DNA of 36,609 bases from Chloroflexota bacterium. Lineage in GTDB: Bacteria; Chloroflexota; Anaerolineae; Aggregatilineales; Phototrophicaceae. Below the pieces are notes generated by a model. It worked only from the letters and a program-made list of their open reading frames with translations. It had not been told where the DNA came from and made no database searches. The position numbers and the translations under genes are program-made. Positions 14,359-21,751 of this stretch are shown piece after piece. The stretch spans positions 1 through 36,609 of the forward strand of contig JAPOYT010000152.1 in the NCBI GenBank assembly GCA_026706445.1, read 5' to 3'. Positions within the stretch are counted from its first letter, which is position 1. Each line of letters opens with the position of its first letter.

Positions 14359-15453
14359 CTACAGCAGCGCCAGGTTGTTGCGATGCAGCGCGGCATCGCC
14401 ATAGCTGTAGCCGAGGATATCGACAATCTCGCTCGACTTGAGGCCGCAAATTCTGCGCAAATCCGCGCTTTGATAGTTGCTCATGCCGTGGGCGATCGCG
14501 CGTCCCTCCGCCGTCAGCACCGTCAGCGTCGCCCCGCGCTCAAACTCGCCCCGAACCTCGCGGATGCCCACCGGCAGCAGGCTCGCGCCACCGCGCAGCA
14601 AGACCTTGGCCGCGCCGGCGTCCACCACCAGCGAACCTTGCGTACGATCCGTCAGCAGCCAGCGTTTGCGGCTCTCCGACCGATCCTTGGCCGCCTGAAT
14701 CCGAGTGCCCAGCTTCTCGCCCGCCACCAGCCGCCGGACCACCTCTTGCTCGCTCCCGCTGGCGATAATTGTCTCGATGCCGCTGCGGCTGGCGATCTGC
14801 GCCGCCTGAATCTTGGTGACCATGCCGCCGGTCCCGATATTGCTGCCGGCGCCGCCAGCCAGCTCAAACAATTCATCGGATACCTGCGAAATGTTCTGTA
14901 TGAGCGCCGCTTTCGGATTCTTGCGCGGATCATCGCTGAAGATGCCCGGCTGGTCCGTGAGGATGATCAGCAGATCGGCATCGACAACGCTGGCCACCAG
15001 CGCCGAAAGATTGTCGTTATCGCCAACGCGAATCTCTTCCGTGGCGATCGTGTCATTTTCGTTGACGATGGGGATGATGCGCTGCTCGATGAGCGTGTCC
15101 AGTGTATCGCGCGCATTGAGGTAACGAACGCGGTGGCTTAGGTCATCGCGCGTCAGCAGGATCTGCGCCGCGGTAATCTCAAACAAATCAAACAGGTCTT
15201 GATAAATGCGCATCAAATGGCTCTGCCCGACCGCGCTGAGCATCTGCTTCGCCGGCACCGACTTGCCTAAATCGGGGAAGTCAAGCTTGCTGCGGCCCGC
15301 TGTCTGCGCGCCCGATGAGACAACGATGACCTCGTAGCCGGCCTCATGCAAAGCCGCCACTTGCTGCACCAACTCCAGCATGCGCTGAAGATTCAGATTG
15401 GGCGTGCCCTTGGTCAGTACGCTTGTGCCCAGCTTGAGTACGATTCGTCTCAT
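14359..15453 (-). CDS. proB: Glutamate 5-kinase
   Basis: First enzyme of proline synthesis: phosphorylates L-glutamate with ATP. The amino-acid kinase domain opens with RRIVLKLGTSVLTKG and includes VIVVSSGAQTAGR, NENDTIATEEIRVGDNDNLSALVA and the GTGGMVTKIQAA glycine-rich loop. A C-terminal PUA domain (about 275-360; RGASLLPVGIREVRGEFERGATLTV) makes the full two-domain form of 364 residues. PUA-bearing kinases are usually feedback-inhibited by proline. AGGGGG is placed upstream of the ATG. It follows glycerate kinase by about 75 bases on the same strand and precedes the Uma2 gene and proA. Confidence 0.96.
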   Translation of the reverse strand: MRRIVLKLGTSVLTKGTPNLNLQRMLELVQQVAALHEAGYEVIVVSSGAQTAGRSKLDFPDLGKSVPAKQMLSAVGQSHLMRIYQDLFDLFEITAAQILLTRDDLSHRVRYLNARDTLDTLIEQRIIPIVNENDTIATEEIRVGDNDNLSALVASVVDADLLIILTDQPGIFSDDPRKNPKAALIQNISQVSDELFELAGGAGSNIGTGGMVTKIQAAQIASRSGIETIIASGSEQEVVRRLVAGEKLGTRIQAAKDRSESRKRWLLTDRTQGSLVVDAGAAKVLLRGGASLLPVGIREVRGEFERGATLTVLTAEGRAIAHGMSNYQSADLRRICGLKSSEIVDILGYSYGDAALHRNNLALL

Positions 15454-15527
15454 TCGCCGCCCCCTGTCGCTGGCATTCTATGGCAGCTTGCCGCTACTTA
15501 GTAGGCAGAACCGATAGCGGCCCATGT

Positions 15528-16682
15528 TCAGTTCCGCCTCGTCAATTGCAGCGCGTACCCAAGCCGCAGCGCCGCTCGCCGCGTCAGGTCCTCAGCGTCC
15601 GCCAGCGCCTGCTCCAGCGTCATCGGTTTGTCCACGATGGAGAAAGCCGCCTGTACGCCGGCTTCATGCAACAAGCGGTCATCGATATTCAAGCCGCCGA
15701 CGATGGCGATGGCCGGCACGCCGTATTCCGCCGCCAGCTTCGCCACGCCCAGCGGACCCTTGCCATCGAGCGTCTGCGCATCAATCTGTCCCTCGCCCGT
15801 GACTGCCAGCGCGCAATCGGCCAGCTTCTCGCGAAAGCGATTATGCGCCAGCACCAGGTCGATTCCCGACTCCAGCCGGCAGTTGAGAAAAGCCATAAGA
15901 CCGGCGGCGAAAGCGCCGGCCGCGCCCCCTCCCTTGACCGTCCGCAGATCGACCCCGCGCTGCGCGTTCACCGTGGCGAAGCAATGCCGCAAGTTGCGCT
16001 CAAGCAACTCTACCATCGCCGGGTCGGCGCCCTTCTGCGGTCCAAATACGCGCGCCGCGCCCCGCTCGCCCAAGGTTGGATTCTCCACATCGGACGCGAT
16101 CACGATCTCAACATCGCCCCAACGCTTATCCAGTCCGCTGTCGTCAATGGTTGCGAGTTCCGCCAATCCACCACCGCCGGACGGTATAGCATTCCCGTCC
16201 GCGTCCAGCAGCTTCAATCCCAACGCGCTAAGACAGCCCATGCCGCCATCGACTGTGGCGCTGCCGCCCAAGCCGATGATGATCCGCTCGACGCCGCGCG
16301 AAAGCGCATCCGCCATCAACTGCCCAGTTCCGTATGTGGTCGCGGCCAGCGGATTCAACTCGGCCGGCGCCAGCAGCTCCATACCCGATGCCAGCGCCAT
16401 CTCAATGACCGCCGTCCGACCCTCTTCAATTAACCCGTATGCAGCCTCTATCGGCCGCATCAGCGGATCCATCACCGGCAGGGATATCCGATCGCCGCCA
16501 GTCGCGAGAAAGGCATCCAGCGTGCCATTACCGCCATCGGCGATCGGCAGTTGCTCGATAGCTGCGTCCAAGCCCGACTCGCCCAGCCCGCGAGCGATGG
16601 CGGCGCAAGCTTCCGCCGCGGTCAGGCTCTGCTTGAAGGCGCCGGCCGCAACCAGGATCCTCACGCGCTCTCTTTCGTTCAT
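15528..16682 (-). CDS. Glycerate kinase (GarK/GlxK family)
   Basis: ATP-dependent phosphorylation of D-glycerate, giving 2-phosphoglycerate in the best-studied members of this family (PF02595-type). Landmarks are ILVAAGAFKQSLTAAEA at the N-terminus, PIADGGNGTLDAF, the long GLGGSATVDGGMGCLSALG glycine loop, GAARVFGPQKGA, VTGEGQIDAQTLDGKGPLGVA and a C-terminal AVVGG-like strand (AIAIVGGLN). The frame is open to 16700, but that codon is TTG. The ATG at 16682 (384 residues) has GGAGCG about nine bases upstream. It is divergent from the KDPG-aldolase-like gene across a 76-base gap. Together with that aldolase and the 2-hydroxyacid dehydrogenase it suggests sugar-acid or glycolate/glycerate metabolism (inference). 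Confidence 0.92.
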   Translation of the reverse strand: MNERERVRILVAAGAFKQSLTAAEACAAIARGLGESGLDAAIEQLPIADGGNGTLDAFLATGGDRISLPVMDPLMRPIEAAYGLIEEGRTAVIEMALASGMELLAPAELNPLAATTYGTGQLMADALSRGVERIIIGLGGSATVDGGMGCLSALGLKLLDADGNAIPSGGGGLAELATIDDSGLDKRWGDVEIVIASDVENPTLGERGAARVFGPQKGADPAMVELLERNLRHCFATVNAQRGVDLRTVKGGGAAGAFAAGLMAFLNCRLESGIDLVLAHNRFREKLADCALAVTGEGQIDAQTLDGKGPLGVAKLAAEYGVPAIAIVGGLNIDDRLLHEAGVQAAFSIVDKPMTLEQALADAEDLTRRAALRLGYALQLTRRN

Positions 16683-16702
16683 TGGCAAAAGGCGCTCCAA
16701 AC

Positions 16703-16730
16703 ATTATCATTAACGATGGCAGTCGACCAA
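16703..16730 (-). promoter_or_regulatory. Putative glycerate kinase promoter
   Basis: The minus strand reads TTGGTC, 16 bases, then GATAAT (-10 at 16703-16708), about 20 bases before the start codon. It overlaps the putative aldolase promoter in the shared 76-base gap. Confidence 0.4.
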
Positions 16731-16737
16731 TTATATC
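16710..16737 (+). promoter_or_regulatory. Putative aldolase-gene promoter
   Basis: TTAACG (16710-16715), 16 bases, TATATC (16732-16737), giving a short leader before ATG 16759. It is face-to-face with the glycerate kinase promoter, so one regulator could control both. Confidence 0.3.
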
Positions 16738-16758
16738 AGCTTGAGGCAGGGCGGAGAG

Positions 16759-17397
16759 ATGGACACTGAGGCGGCGCTACAGGCAATCAAATCCAGCGGC
16801 ATCGTCGCCGGCATGCGCGGCGCCTTCCCGCCCGATGTCGCCCTGCGCGTGGCTGAAGTGCTGATGAATGAAGGCATTAACGTATTTGAAATGATGATGA
16901 ACTCGGATGAGCCGATCGCGGCGATGCAAGCGCTAAAAGCCGAATACGGCGCAGAGGCCTGCGTCGGCATGGGCACCGTGCTGAATGTCGAATCGGCGCA
17001 TCGCGTACTCGACGCCGGCGCCGATTTCGTCGTTTCGCCCGCCTTCCAAGCTGATGTCGTGACGGCGGTCATGGATCGCGGCGTATTGATGGGACCGGGC
17101 GCCGCGACGCCCTCCGAAGCGGTGGCCGCCTGGGGCCTGGGCGCGCCGCTGATCAAGCTCTTCCCGATTGGCGCGCTCGGCGTCGATTACTTCACGGCGA
17201 TCTTCGGTCCGCTGAAGCATATGACCTTTATGTGCAACGGCGCTATCAACGACCAGAACGCGCGCGAATTCATCCGCGCTGGCGCGGTCGCTTGCGGCAT
17301 GGGCGCCTGGCTGGTCGGCGATGGGACCTGGTCGAAGCCGCAACTGCGCAGCCGCGCGCGGATTTTGGTGAACGCTGTGGCGAGTGGGCGACAATAA
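16759..17397 (+). CDS. eda: KDPG/KHG aldolase family protein
   Basis: Class I aldolase that splits 2-keto-3-deoxy-6-phosphogluconate or 4-hydroxy-2-oxoglutarate to pyruvate and an aldehyde. It has 212 residues and a TIM-barrel. The Schiff-base lysine is K133 (PLIKLFPIG). The conserved acid/base glutamate is E44 (NVFEMMM), in place of the usual IEVT strand. GMGTVLN (70-76) and FVVSPAF (90-96) are typical. The codons upstream (MRQGGE) are possible but ATG 16759, with AGGG and GGAG just before it, fits the family N-terminus. The substrate may differ from KDPG, because the phosphate-binding end is not clearly conserved. Divergent neighbour: glycerate kinase. Confidence 0.82.
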   Translation: MDTEAALQAIKSSGIVAGMRGAFPPDVALRVAEVLMNEGINVFEMMMNSDEPIAAMQALKAEYGAEACVGMGTVLNVESAHRVLDAGADFVVSPAFQADVVTAVMDRGVLMGPGAATPSEAVAAWGLGAPLIKLFPIGALGVDYFTAIFGPLKHMTFMCNGAINDQNAREFIRAGAVACGMGAWLVGDGTWSKPQLRSRARILVNAVASGRQ

Positions 17398-17445
17398 TTT
17401 GGGAAGAGATGTTGCATAGGCGAATGTGCGAATGACTGTGCTACA

Positions 17446-17454
17446 TGGTATGCT
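17446..17454 (+). promoter_or_regulatory. Extended -10 promoter of the restriction-modification module
   Basis: TGGTATGCT is a TGn plus TATGCT element, 34 bases before the methyltransferase ATG. No convincing -35 is seen. The element sits in a short AT-richer gap. Confidence 0.35.
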
Positions 17455-17488
17455 TTAATCAATACAAGCCAACCGTGTAGGATTAACA

Positions 17489-18307
17489 ATGCAATCTTCA
17501 CATTACTATTTCTACCGAGACGATGTAGCAATCATTGACGACAACGTGCTGAAAACAGATGCCGTATTTGATGAATCGATCGACCTGATTGTTACATCCC
17601 CGCCGTACAATGTCGATATTAAATACAACAGCAACGAAGACGACTTGTCCTACGATGAATACCTGCAATTCTCCCGCGAATGGATGTCGCGCTGTTTCGA
17701 ATGGCTCAAGTCAGACGGGCGATTCTGCCTAAACATCCCGCTGGACAAGAACAAAGGCGGACAACAGAGCGTCGGCGCAGACTTGACGACCATTGCCAAA
17801 GAAATCGGTTATCAGTACCACTCGACTATTGTTTGGAACGAAGGAAATATTTCGCGCCGCACGGCCTGGGGCTCCTGGATGAGCGCCTCGGCCCCTTATG
17901 TCATCGCGCCTGTCGAACTAATCGTTGTGCTCTATAAAGACAGTTGGAAGAAAACATCAGGTTCGCGCGAAAACGACATCACTCGCGACGAGTTCATGGA
18001 ATGGACTAACGGCGTATGGACCTTCAATGGCGAGAGCAAAAAACGCGTCGGGCATCCAGCTCCGTTTCCGCTTGAATTGCCGACGCGCTGCATTAAGTTG
18101 TTCAGCTATGTTGGCGATACGGTGTTTGATCCTTTTATGGGCAGCGGTACTACGTTGATTTCAGCTGTGATGAACAACCGATTGGGGCTAGGCGTAGATA
18201 TTGATGAGGCCTACTGCGAACTTGCCAAGACGCGCATAGAAGCAGCAATCAAATGTTCCGACTCAATTGGCTCTGAAGTGGGAGCGACCGATGAGCAATT
18301 GGCATAG
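17489..18307 (+). CDS. DNA methyltransferase, beta-class (N4-cytosine or N6-adenine)
   Basis: S-adenosylmethionine-dependent DNA methyltransferase of 272 residues. The catalytic motif IV, TSPPYN (36-41), precedes the cofactor motif I, DPFMGSGTT (214-222). That is the circular order of beta-class enzymes. The GHPAPFPLELPTRCI segment (189-203) is motif X just before motif I. Members with TSPPY include both m4C and m6A enzymes, so the base is undecided. The variable stretch between the motifs (ISRRTAWGSWMSASAPY) probably contributes to target choice. TAGGA lies eight bases before the ATG. The downstream endonuclease gene begins inside its last codons. Base composition is clearly less GC-rich than flanking genes. 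Confidence 0.93.
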   Translation: MQSSHYYFYRDDVAIIDDNVLKTDAVFDESIDLIVTSPPYNVDIKYNSNEDDLSYDEYLQFSREWMSRCFEWLKSDGRFCLNIPLDKNKGGQQSVGADLTTIAKEIGYQYHSTIVWNEGNISRRTAWGSWMSASAPYVIAPVELIVVLYKDSWKKTSGSRENDITRDEFMEWTNGVWTFNGESKKRVGHPAPFPLELPTRCIKLFSYVGDTVFDPFMGSGTTLISAVMNNRLGLGVDIDEAYCELAKTRIEAAIKCSDSIGSEVGATDEQLA

Positions 18308-18875
18308 CAGGTTGGGGTTCCTACCATACGTTGAGAGCGCACTTGGCGGCATCCCTATAGACATGGCAGGTTCGAAACTCGTTCTCGCTGGCTACCGCAA
18401 CTACATAGCTGCACACGGATCAAACCGAAGCGTCAACGGCAGAGTTTTTGAAGGGCTTGTTCTCGAATCACTGTATCGTGAAGGTATACTTCCTGCATAT
18501 TATCAGGCCTCAGTAGAGTTTATCCCCAGTGTGAACTACGACATTCTCTTGTATCATCCGAAGACCCCAGTTGTCCTGTCTTGCAAGACATCATTGCGTG
18601 AACGTTGGAAACAGGCTGACCTGGAAGGATTGGCGATAAAACAAGTATATCGTGGTGCGCGTAGTTTCCTTCTTACTATGAATGAAAAGGAAGGCAACTC
18701 AATCCAACGCAAGGTGTCAGATTCTCAGGCGGTCGGTTTGGATGAGTGCGTGGTAGTACAAGGTAAAGGCGACCAATTTGATCAGCTACTTGAGAAGCTT
18801 AAGCTGACCCAGTTTGTAGAGGCGAACGCGGTCATTCCAGTGCGCGGACGTGTAGTAAATGCTGCATCTTCGTGA
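18291..18875 (+). CDS. Putative type II restriction endonuclease partner
   Basis: A 194-residue protein overlapping the methyltransferase gene by 17 bases, the classic layout of a type II restriction-modification pair. ATG 18291 has GGGAG seven bases upstream. A PD-(D/E)xK-like core can be drawn: E54 in the first helix, D84 (VNYDILLYHP), then S97-C98-K99 (VVLSCKTSLRERWKQADLEG), with Ser where the second acidic residue usually stands. The helix after the Lys and the following FLLTMNE strand fit the fold. I cannot name a recognition sequence. Composition matches the methyltransferase and differs from the host genes, supporting joint acquisition. Nuclease function is inferred from motif and context. 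Confidence 0.72.
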   Translation: MSNWHSRLGFLPYVESALGGIPIDMAGSKLVLAGYRNYIAAHGSNRSVNGRVFEGLVLESLYREGILPAYYQASVEFIPSVNYDILLYHPKTPVVLSCKTSLRERWKQADLEGLAIKQVYRGARSFLLTMNEKEGNSIQRKVSDSQAVGLDECVVVQGKGDQFDQLLEKLKLTQFVEANAVIPVRGRVVNAASS

Positions 18876-18886
18876 CTCATTAGCCG

Positions 18887-21670
18887 ATGACCAGCCCCCC
18901 GCACCACCAACCCCCCCGCCGCCCCGCGGCGCCCTGCCTAGTCGCCCTCACATCCCTGCTCATCGCCGCCGCCCTCATCAGCCTCAGCCTCTTCCTCCCG
19001 CCAATCAACCTGCCCGACCGCCTCCTCGCCGCCCAATACAGCCCCCTCAACGCCGCATCGCCCGCCATCGCCCTCGACGCCGAGCTCCGCCTAAGCCTGC
19101 CCCCCGCCGAGCCCAGCGCCGACTTCGCCGTCAAGCTCGCGCGCCTGCCAGCGGAAGAATTCGAATCCGCCGCCGACCGGTCCCCCTGGCTCTCAGCCGC
19201 CCGCGATGCGCTTCCCTCATTCCTGACGCTGCGCAGCCCCCTCTACCACATCGAATCCCGCGGGGGGGCGCCATCGACGCTGAACCTGGAATTGCAGCCG
19301 GGCGCTGCTGAAATGCCCACAAACCGCCTCTCGCTTTACGGCTGGACCGGCGAAAACTGGCGCTTCATCCCGTCTGAGCCCGCTGCCGGTGTGCTGTATG
19401 GCGCCGCCGATTTCGCCCCGCGCGCAATTGCCGCCTTTGAAATCATCCCATCCGCGCCAATCCTGTTGATTGCGCAAGAGATAAGCGAAGACCTTGATGC
19501 CGATATCGCCGAACTCGCGACCATTCTCAGCCCCGCGGGCTTGCGTCCCACGGCAAATGGCGGCTTGATCGGGAGCCTGGCGCCCGGCGGCGTCACCAAC
19601 GCGCCCTATCTCTTCATGCCGCTGATCCGAAACTTCGCCGACCCGCGCGCCCTTGATATCACAACCATCGACGCGCTGATCGCGGACCCGCGCCTGCGCG
19701 CCGAGCATAGCGCCCGCATCACCGACTTAGTCCTTTACAACCAATTTGACGGCGTCTTCATCGATTATCGCGGGCTTTCGCCTGAGCATCGCGCCGATTT
19801 CGCGCGCTTCATCGCCGAGTTGTCCCAAAGCTTTGCGCCGCATGGTCTGCGCCTCGGCCTAGTCGTTTCGGCGGAAGCAGGCGGCGCCTACGATTGGCCT
19901 CAGCTCGGCGCGGCGGCGGATTATATTCAATTGCGCGCGATCATCGATCCTTCCGCCTATCTGCCGCATGGGGCTGCTTCTGTAGCTGATCTTCTGCGCC
20001 AGCTAACCGCCGAAGTCGCCAGAAACAAAGTCTTGCTTGGTTTGAGCGTCCGCTCCGTCCGCGAGGTCGACGGCGTCCAGAGGCGCATTGGCTGGCACGA
20101 CGCCTTCGCCGCCTTGGGTGATGTGATCGTCACCGCCGCTGAGGTCAGCCAGACCGGCTCGATTGAACCAGGCGCCCTTATCCGCGCTTCCCTCAGCGGA
20201 TACACAGCGCGCGCCGGCCTAGAGCGCGATATCCAAACAGCCTATATCGATTATCATGACGAATCCGCCGCCGCTATTTCGCGCATCTGGCTCACCGACC
20301 CTGCCGCCTTGCGCCATCGCCTGGAAAGCGTCACATCCGCTGCTATCGGCGGCGTCGCCTTTATTGACCTGCTGGCGGGCGATCACAACCGAGACCTGGA
20401 ATCGACGGTACGCGAGTTTGCATTGGGGCAGCCAGCTGGCGACGAACCCAGGCAGCTCAAGGCGCGTTGGTCGGTCGAAAGCGCGGAAGGCGAGCTCAAT
20501 CATGTCTTGACTGACCTGGATGCCGAACTGGTATTGACGATGGAGGCGCCCGATGGCAATTACGCCATCAATTGGGCGGCTGTCGCTGACGGCGAAGCGC
20601 AAAGCATCCGCCGCGGCGCCATCGTACCCTTGTTCCGTCCGACCGCCACGCCAACCCCGACGCCGACGCCCACTCCGCTTCCGCGTCCCGTTGCGGTAGC
20701 GCCCAGCAGTCCACAATATAGCGCCGCCGCGCCGCCGCCAGGCAGCATCAGCATCGAGATCGGCGGGCACGTGTCAAATACGGGCAGCGGCCGCGCCCAT
20801 CAGGCGATGCGGTCGGCGGGCATGACCTGGATGAAAATCCAGTCGCGCTATTACCAGCATGGTCCGCCAGATGTCGGGCCCGACATCAGCGCCGCGCGCA
20901 ACAACGGCTTCAAAATCTTGGTGGGTACCGTCGGCGACCCGGCGGAATTGGCCCGCGGCGGCGACGCGTATATCAATGGCTATACCAATTGGCTGCAGCG
21001 AATCGCCGGGCAAGGCGCCGACGCCATCGAAGTGTGGAACGAGCCAAACATTGACCGCGAATGGCCCCGCGGCCAGATTAGCGGCATCGCCTACGCGCGC
21101 ATGCTAGCCACCGCCTATCAGAAGATCAAGCAAGCTAACGGCTCGACCATGGTCATCAGCGCCGCCCCCGCCCCCACCGGCGCCGAGAACGCCTTTCCCG
21201 GTCAGGTGATGAACGATGACCGCTGGCTGCGCGAGATGGTCGCCGGCGGCGGACTCAATTATCTGGATTGCGTCGGCGCCCACTACAATGAAGGCATCAT
21301 CCCGCCCAGCCAAACCAGCGGCGATCCGCGCCAGGGCGATTATTACACCCGCTACTTCCATGGCATGCTCAATACCTATTACGGCATCACCCGGCGCCCC
21401 ATCTGCTTTACCGAATTGGGTTATCTCACGTCCGAGGGCTTGCCCGGCTTGCCCTCATACTTCAGTTGGGCGCAGCATGTCACCGTGCAGCAGCAGGCGG
21501 CTTGGCTGGCGCAAGCGGCCGCGCTCGCCTCGCAGAGCGGGGTGGTGCGCTTGTTCATCGTATGGAATATCGACTTCCAGCATTATGGCGCCGATCCGCA
21601 AGCGGGCTTCGCCATCATCCGTCCCGATGGCTCTTGCCCAGCTTGCAGCGCCTTGGCTGGCGCCCGCTGA
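18887..21670 (+). CDS. Membrane-anchored fusion: degenerate GH18-like domain plus clan-A glycoside hydrolase-like domain
   Basis: 927 residues. There is a short basic tail, one hydrophobic anchor or uncleaved signal (about 17-38), and a beta-rich region. Next is a GH18/YaaH-like barrel whose catalytic strand reads DGVFIDYR (288-295). The active Glu of DGxxIDxE is Arg295, so this half should be inactive. A Pro/Thr linker (FRPTATPTPTPTPTP, about 582-596) leads to a second barrel of GH5/GH39 type. Its acid/base is E719 (VWNEPNIDREW) and its nucleophile E843 (CFTELGY), both intact. The product should be extracytoplasmic. It starts 11 bases after the endonuclease stop without a clear ribosome site, so a downstream start is possible. 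Family is assigned at clan level only; substrate is unknown. Confidence 0.75.
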   Translation: MTSPPHHQPPRRPAAPCLVALTSLLIAAALISLSLFLPPINLPDRLLAAQYSPLNAASPAIALDAELRLSLPPAEPSADFAVKLARLPAEEFESAADRSPWLSAARDALPSFLTLRSPLYHIESRGGAPSTLNLELQPGAAEMPTNRLSLYGWTGENWRFIPSEPAAGVLYGAADFAPRAIAAFEIIPSAPILLIAQEISEDLDADIAELATILSPAGLRPTANGGLIGSLAPGGVTNAPYLFMPLIRNFADPRALDITTIDALIADPRLRAEHSARITDLVLYNQFDGVFIDYRGLSPEHRADFARFIAELSQSFAPHGLRLGLVVSAEAGGAYDWPQLGAAADYIQLRAIIDPSAYLPHGAASVADLLRQLTAEVARNKVLLGLSVRSVREVDGVQRRIGWHDAFAALGDVIVTAAEVSQTGSIEPGALIRASLSGYTARAGLERDIQTAYIDYHDESAAAISRIWLTDPAALRHRLESVTSAAIGGVAFIDLLAGDHNRDLESTVREFALGQPAGDEPRQLKARWSVESAEGELNHVLTDLDAELVLTMEAPDGNYAINWAAVADGEAQSIRRGAIVPLFRPTATPTPTPTPTPLPRPVAVAPSSPQYSAAAPPPGSISIEIGGHVSNTGSGRAHQAMRSAGMTWMKIQSRYYQHGPPDVGPDISAARNNGFKILVGTVGDPAELARGGDAYINGYTNWLQRIAGQGADAIEVWNEPNIDREWPRGQISGIAYARMLATAYQKIKQANGSTMVISAAPAPTGAENAFPGQVMNDDRWLREMVAGGGLNYLDCVGAHYNEGIIPPSQTSGDPRQGDYYTRYFHGMLNTYYGITRRPICFTELGYLTSEGLPGLPSYFSWAQHVTVQQQAAWLAQAAALASQSGVVRLFIVWNIDFQHYGADPQAGFAIIRPDGSCPACSALAGAR
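20640..20690 (+). repeat. Pro/Thr linker repeat at DNA level
   Basis: Short tandem alternation of CCG/CCC/CCA and ACG/ACC codons encoding the TPTPTPTP linker between the two barrels. Such tracts often vary in length between strains. Confidence 0.6.
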
Positions 21671-21751
21671 TGCGGCGGAAAACTCTCCCGCGCTGAGGCA
21701 AATTGATGTACCCTCAAGGAGTCGCTCAGCGGACGCGCACCAGGACTTGAC

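Noticed and set aside
14149-15141. A 330-codon open frame on the plus strand opposite proB
   Set aside because: It is antisense to the fully conserved proB gene, has Arg/His/Gln-rich low-complexity translation and no family signature. It is a shadow of GC-rich codon bias.
15480-16713. Two long plus-strand frames opposite glycerate kinase
   Set aside because: Both lie antisense to a gene with unmistakable glycerate kinase motifs, and neither has a sensible protein pattern or start signal.
20640-20690. The Pro/Thr codon tract as a non-coding tandem repeat
   Set aside because: It is in frame inside a long gene and encodes an interdomain linker typical of secreted multidomain enzymes.
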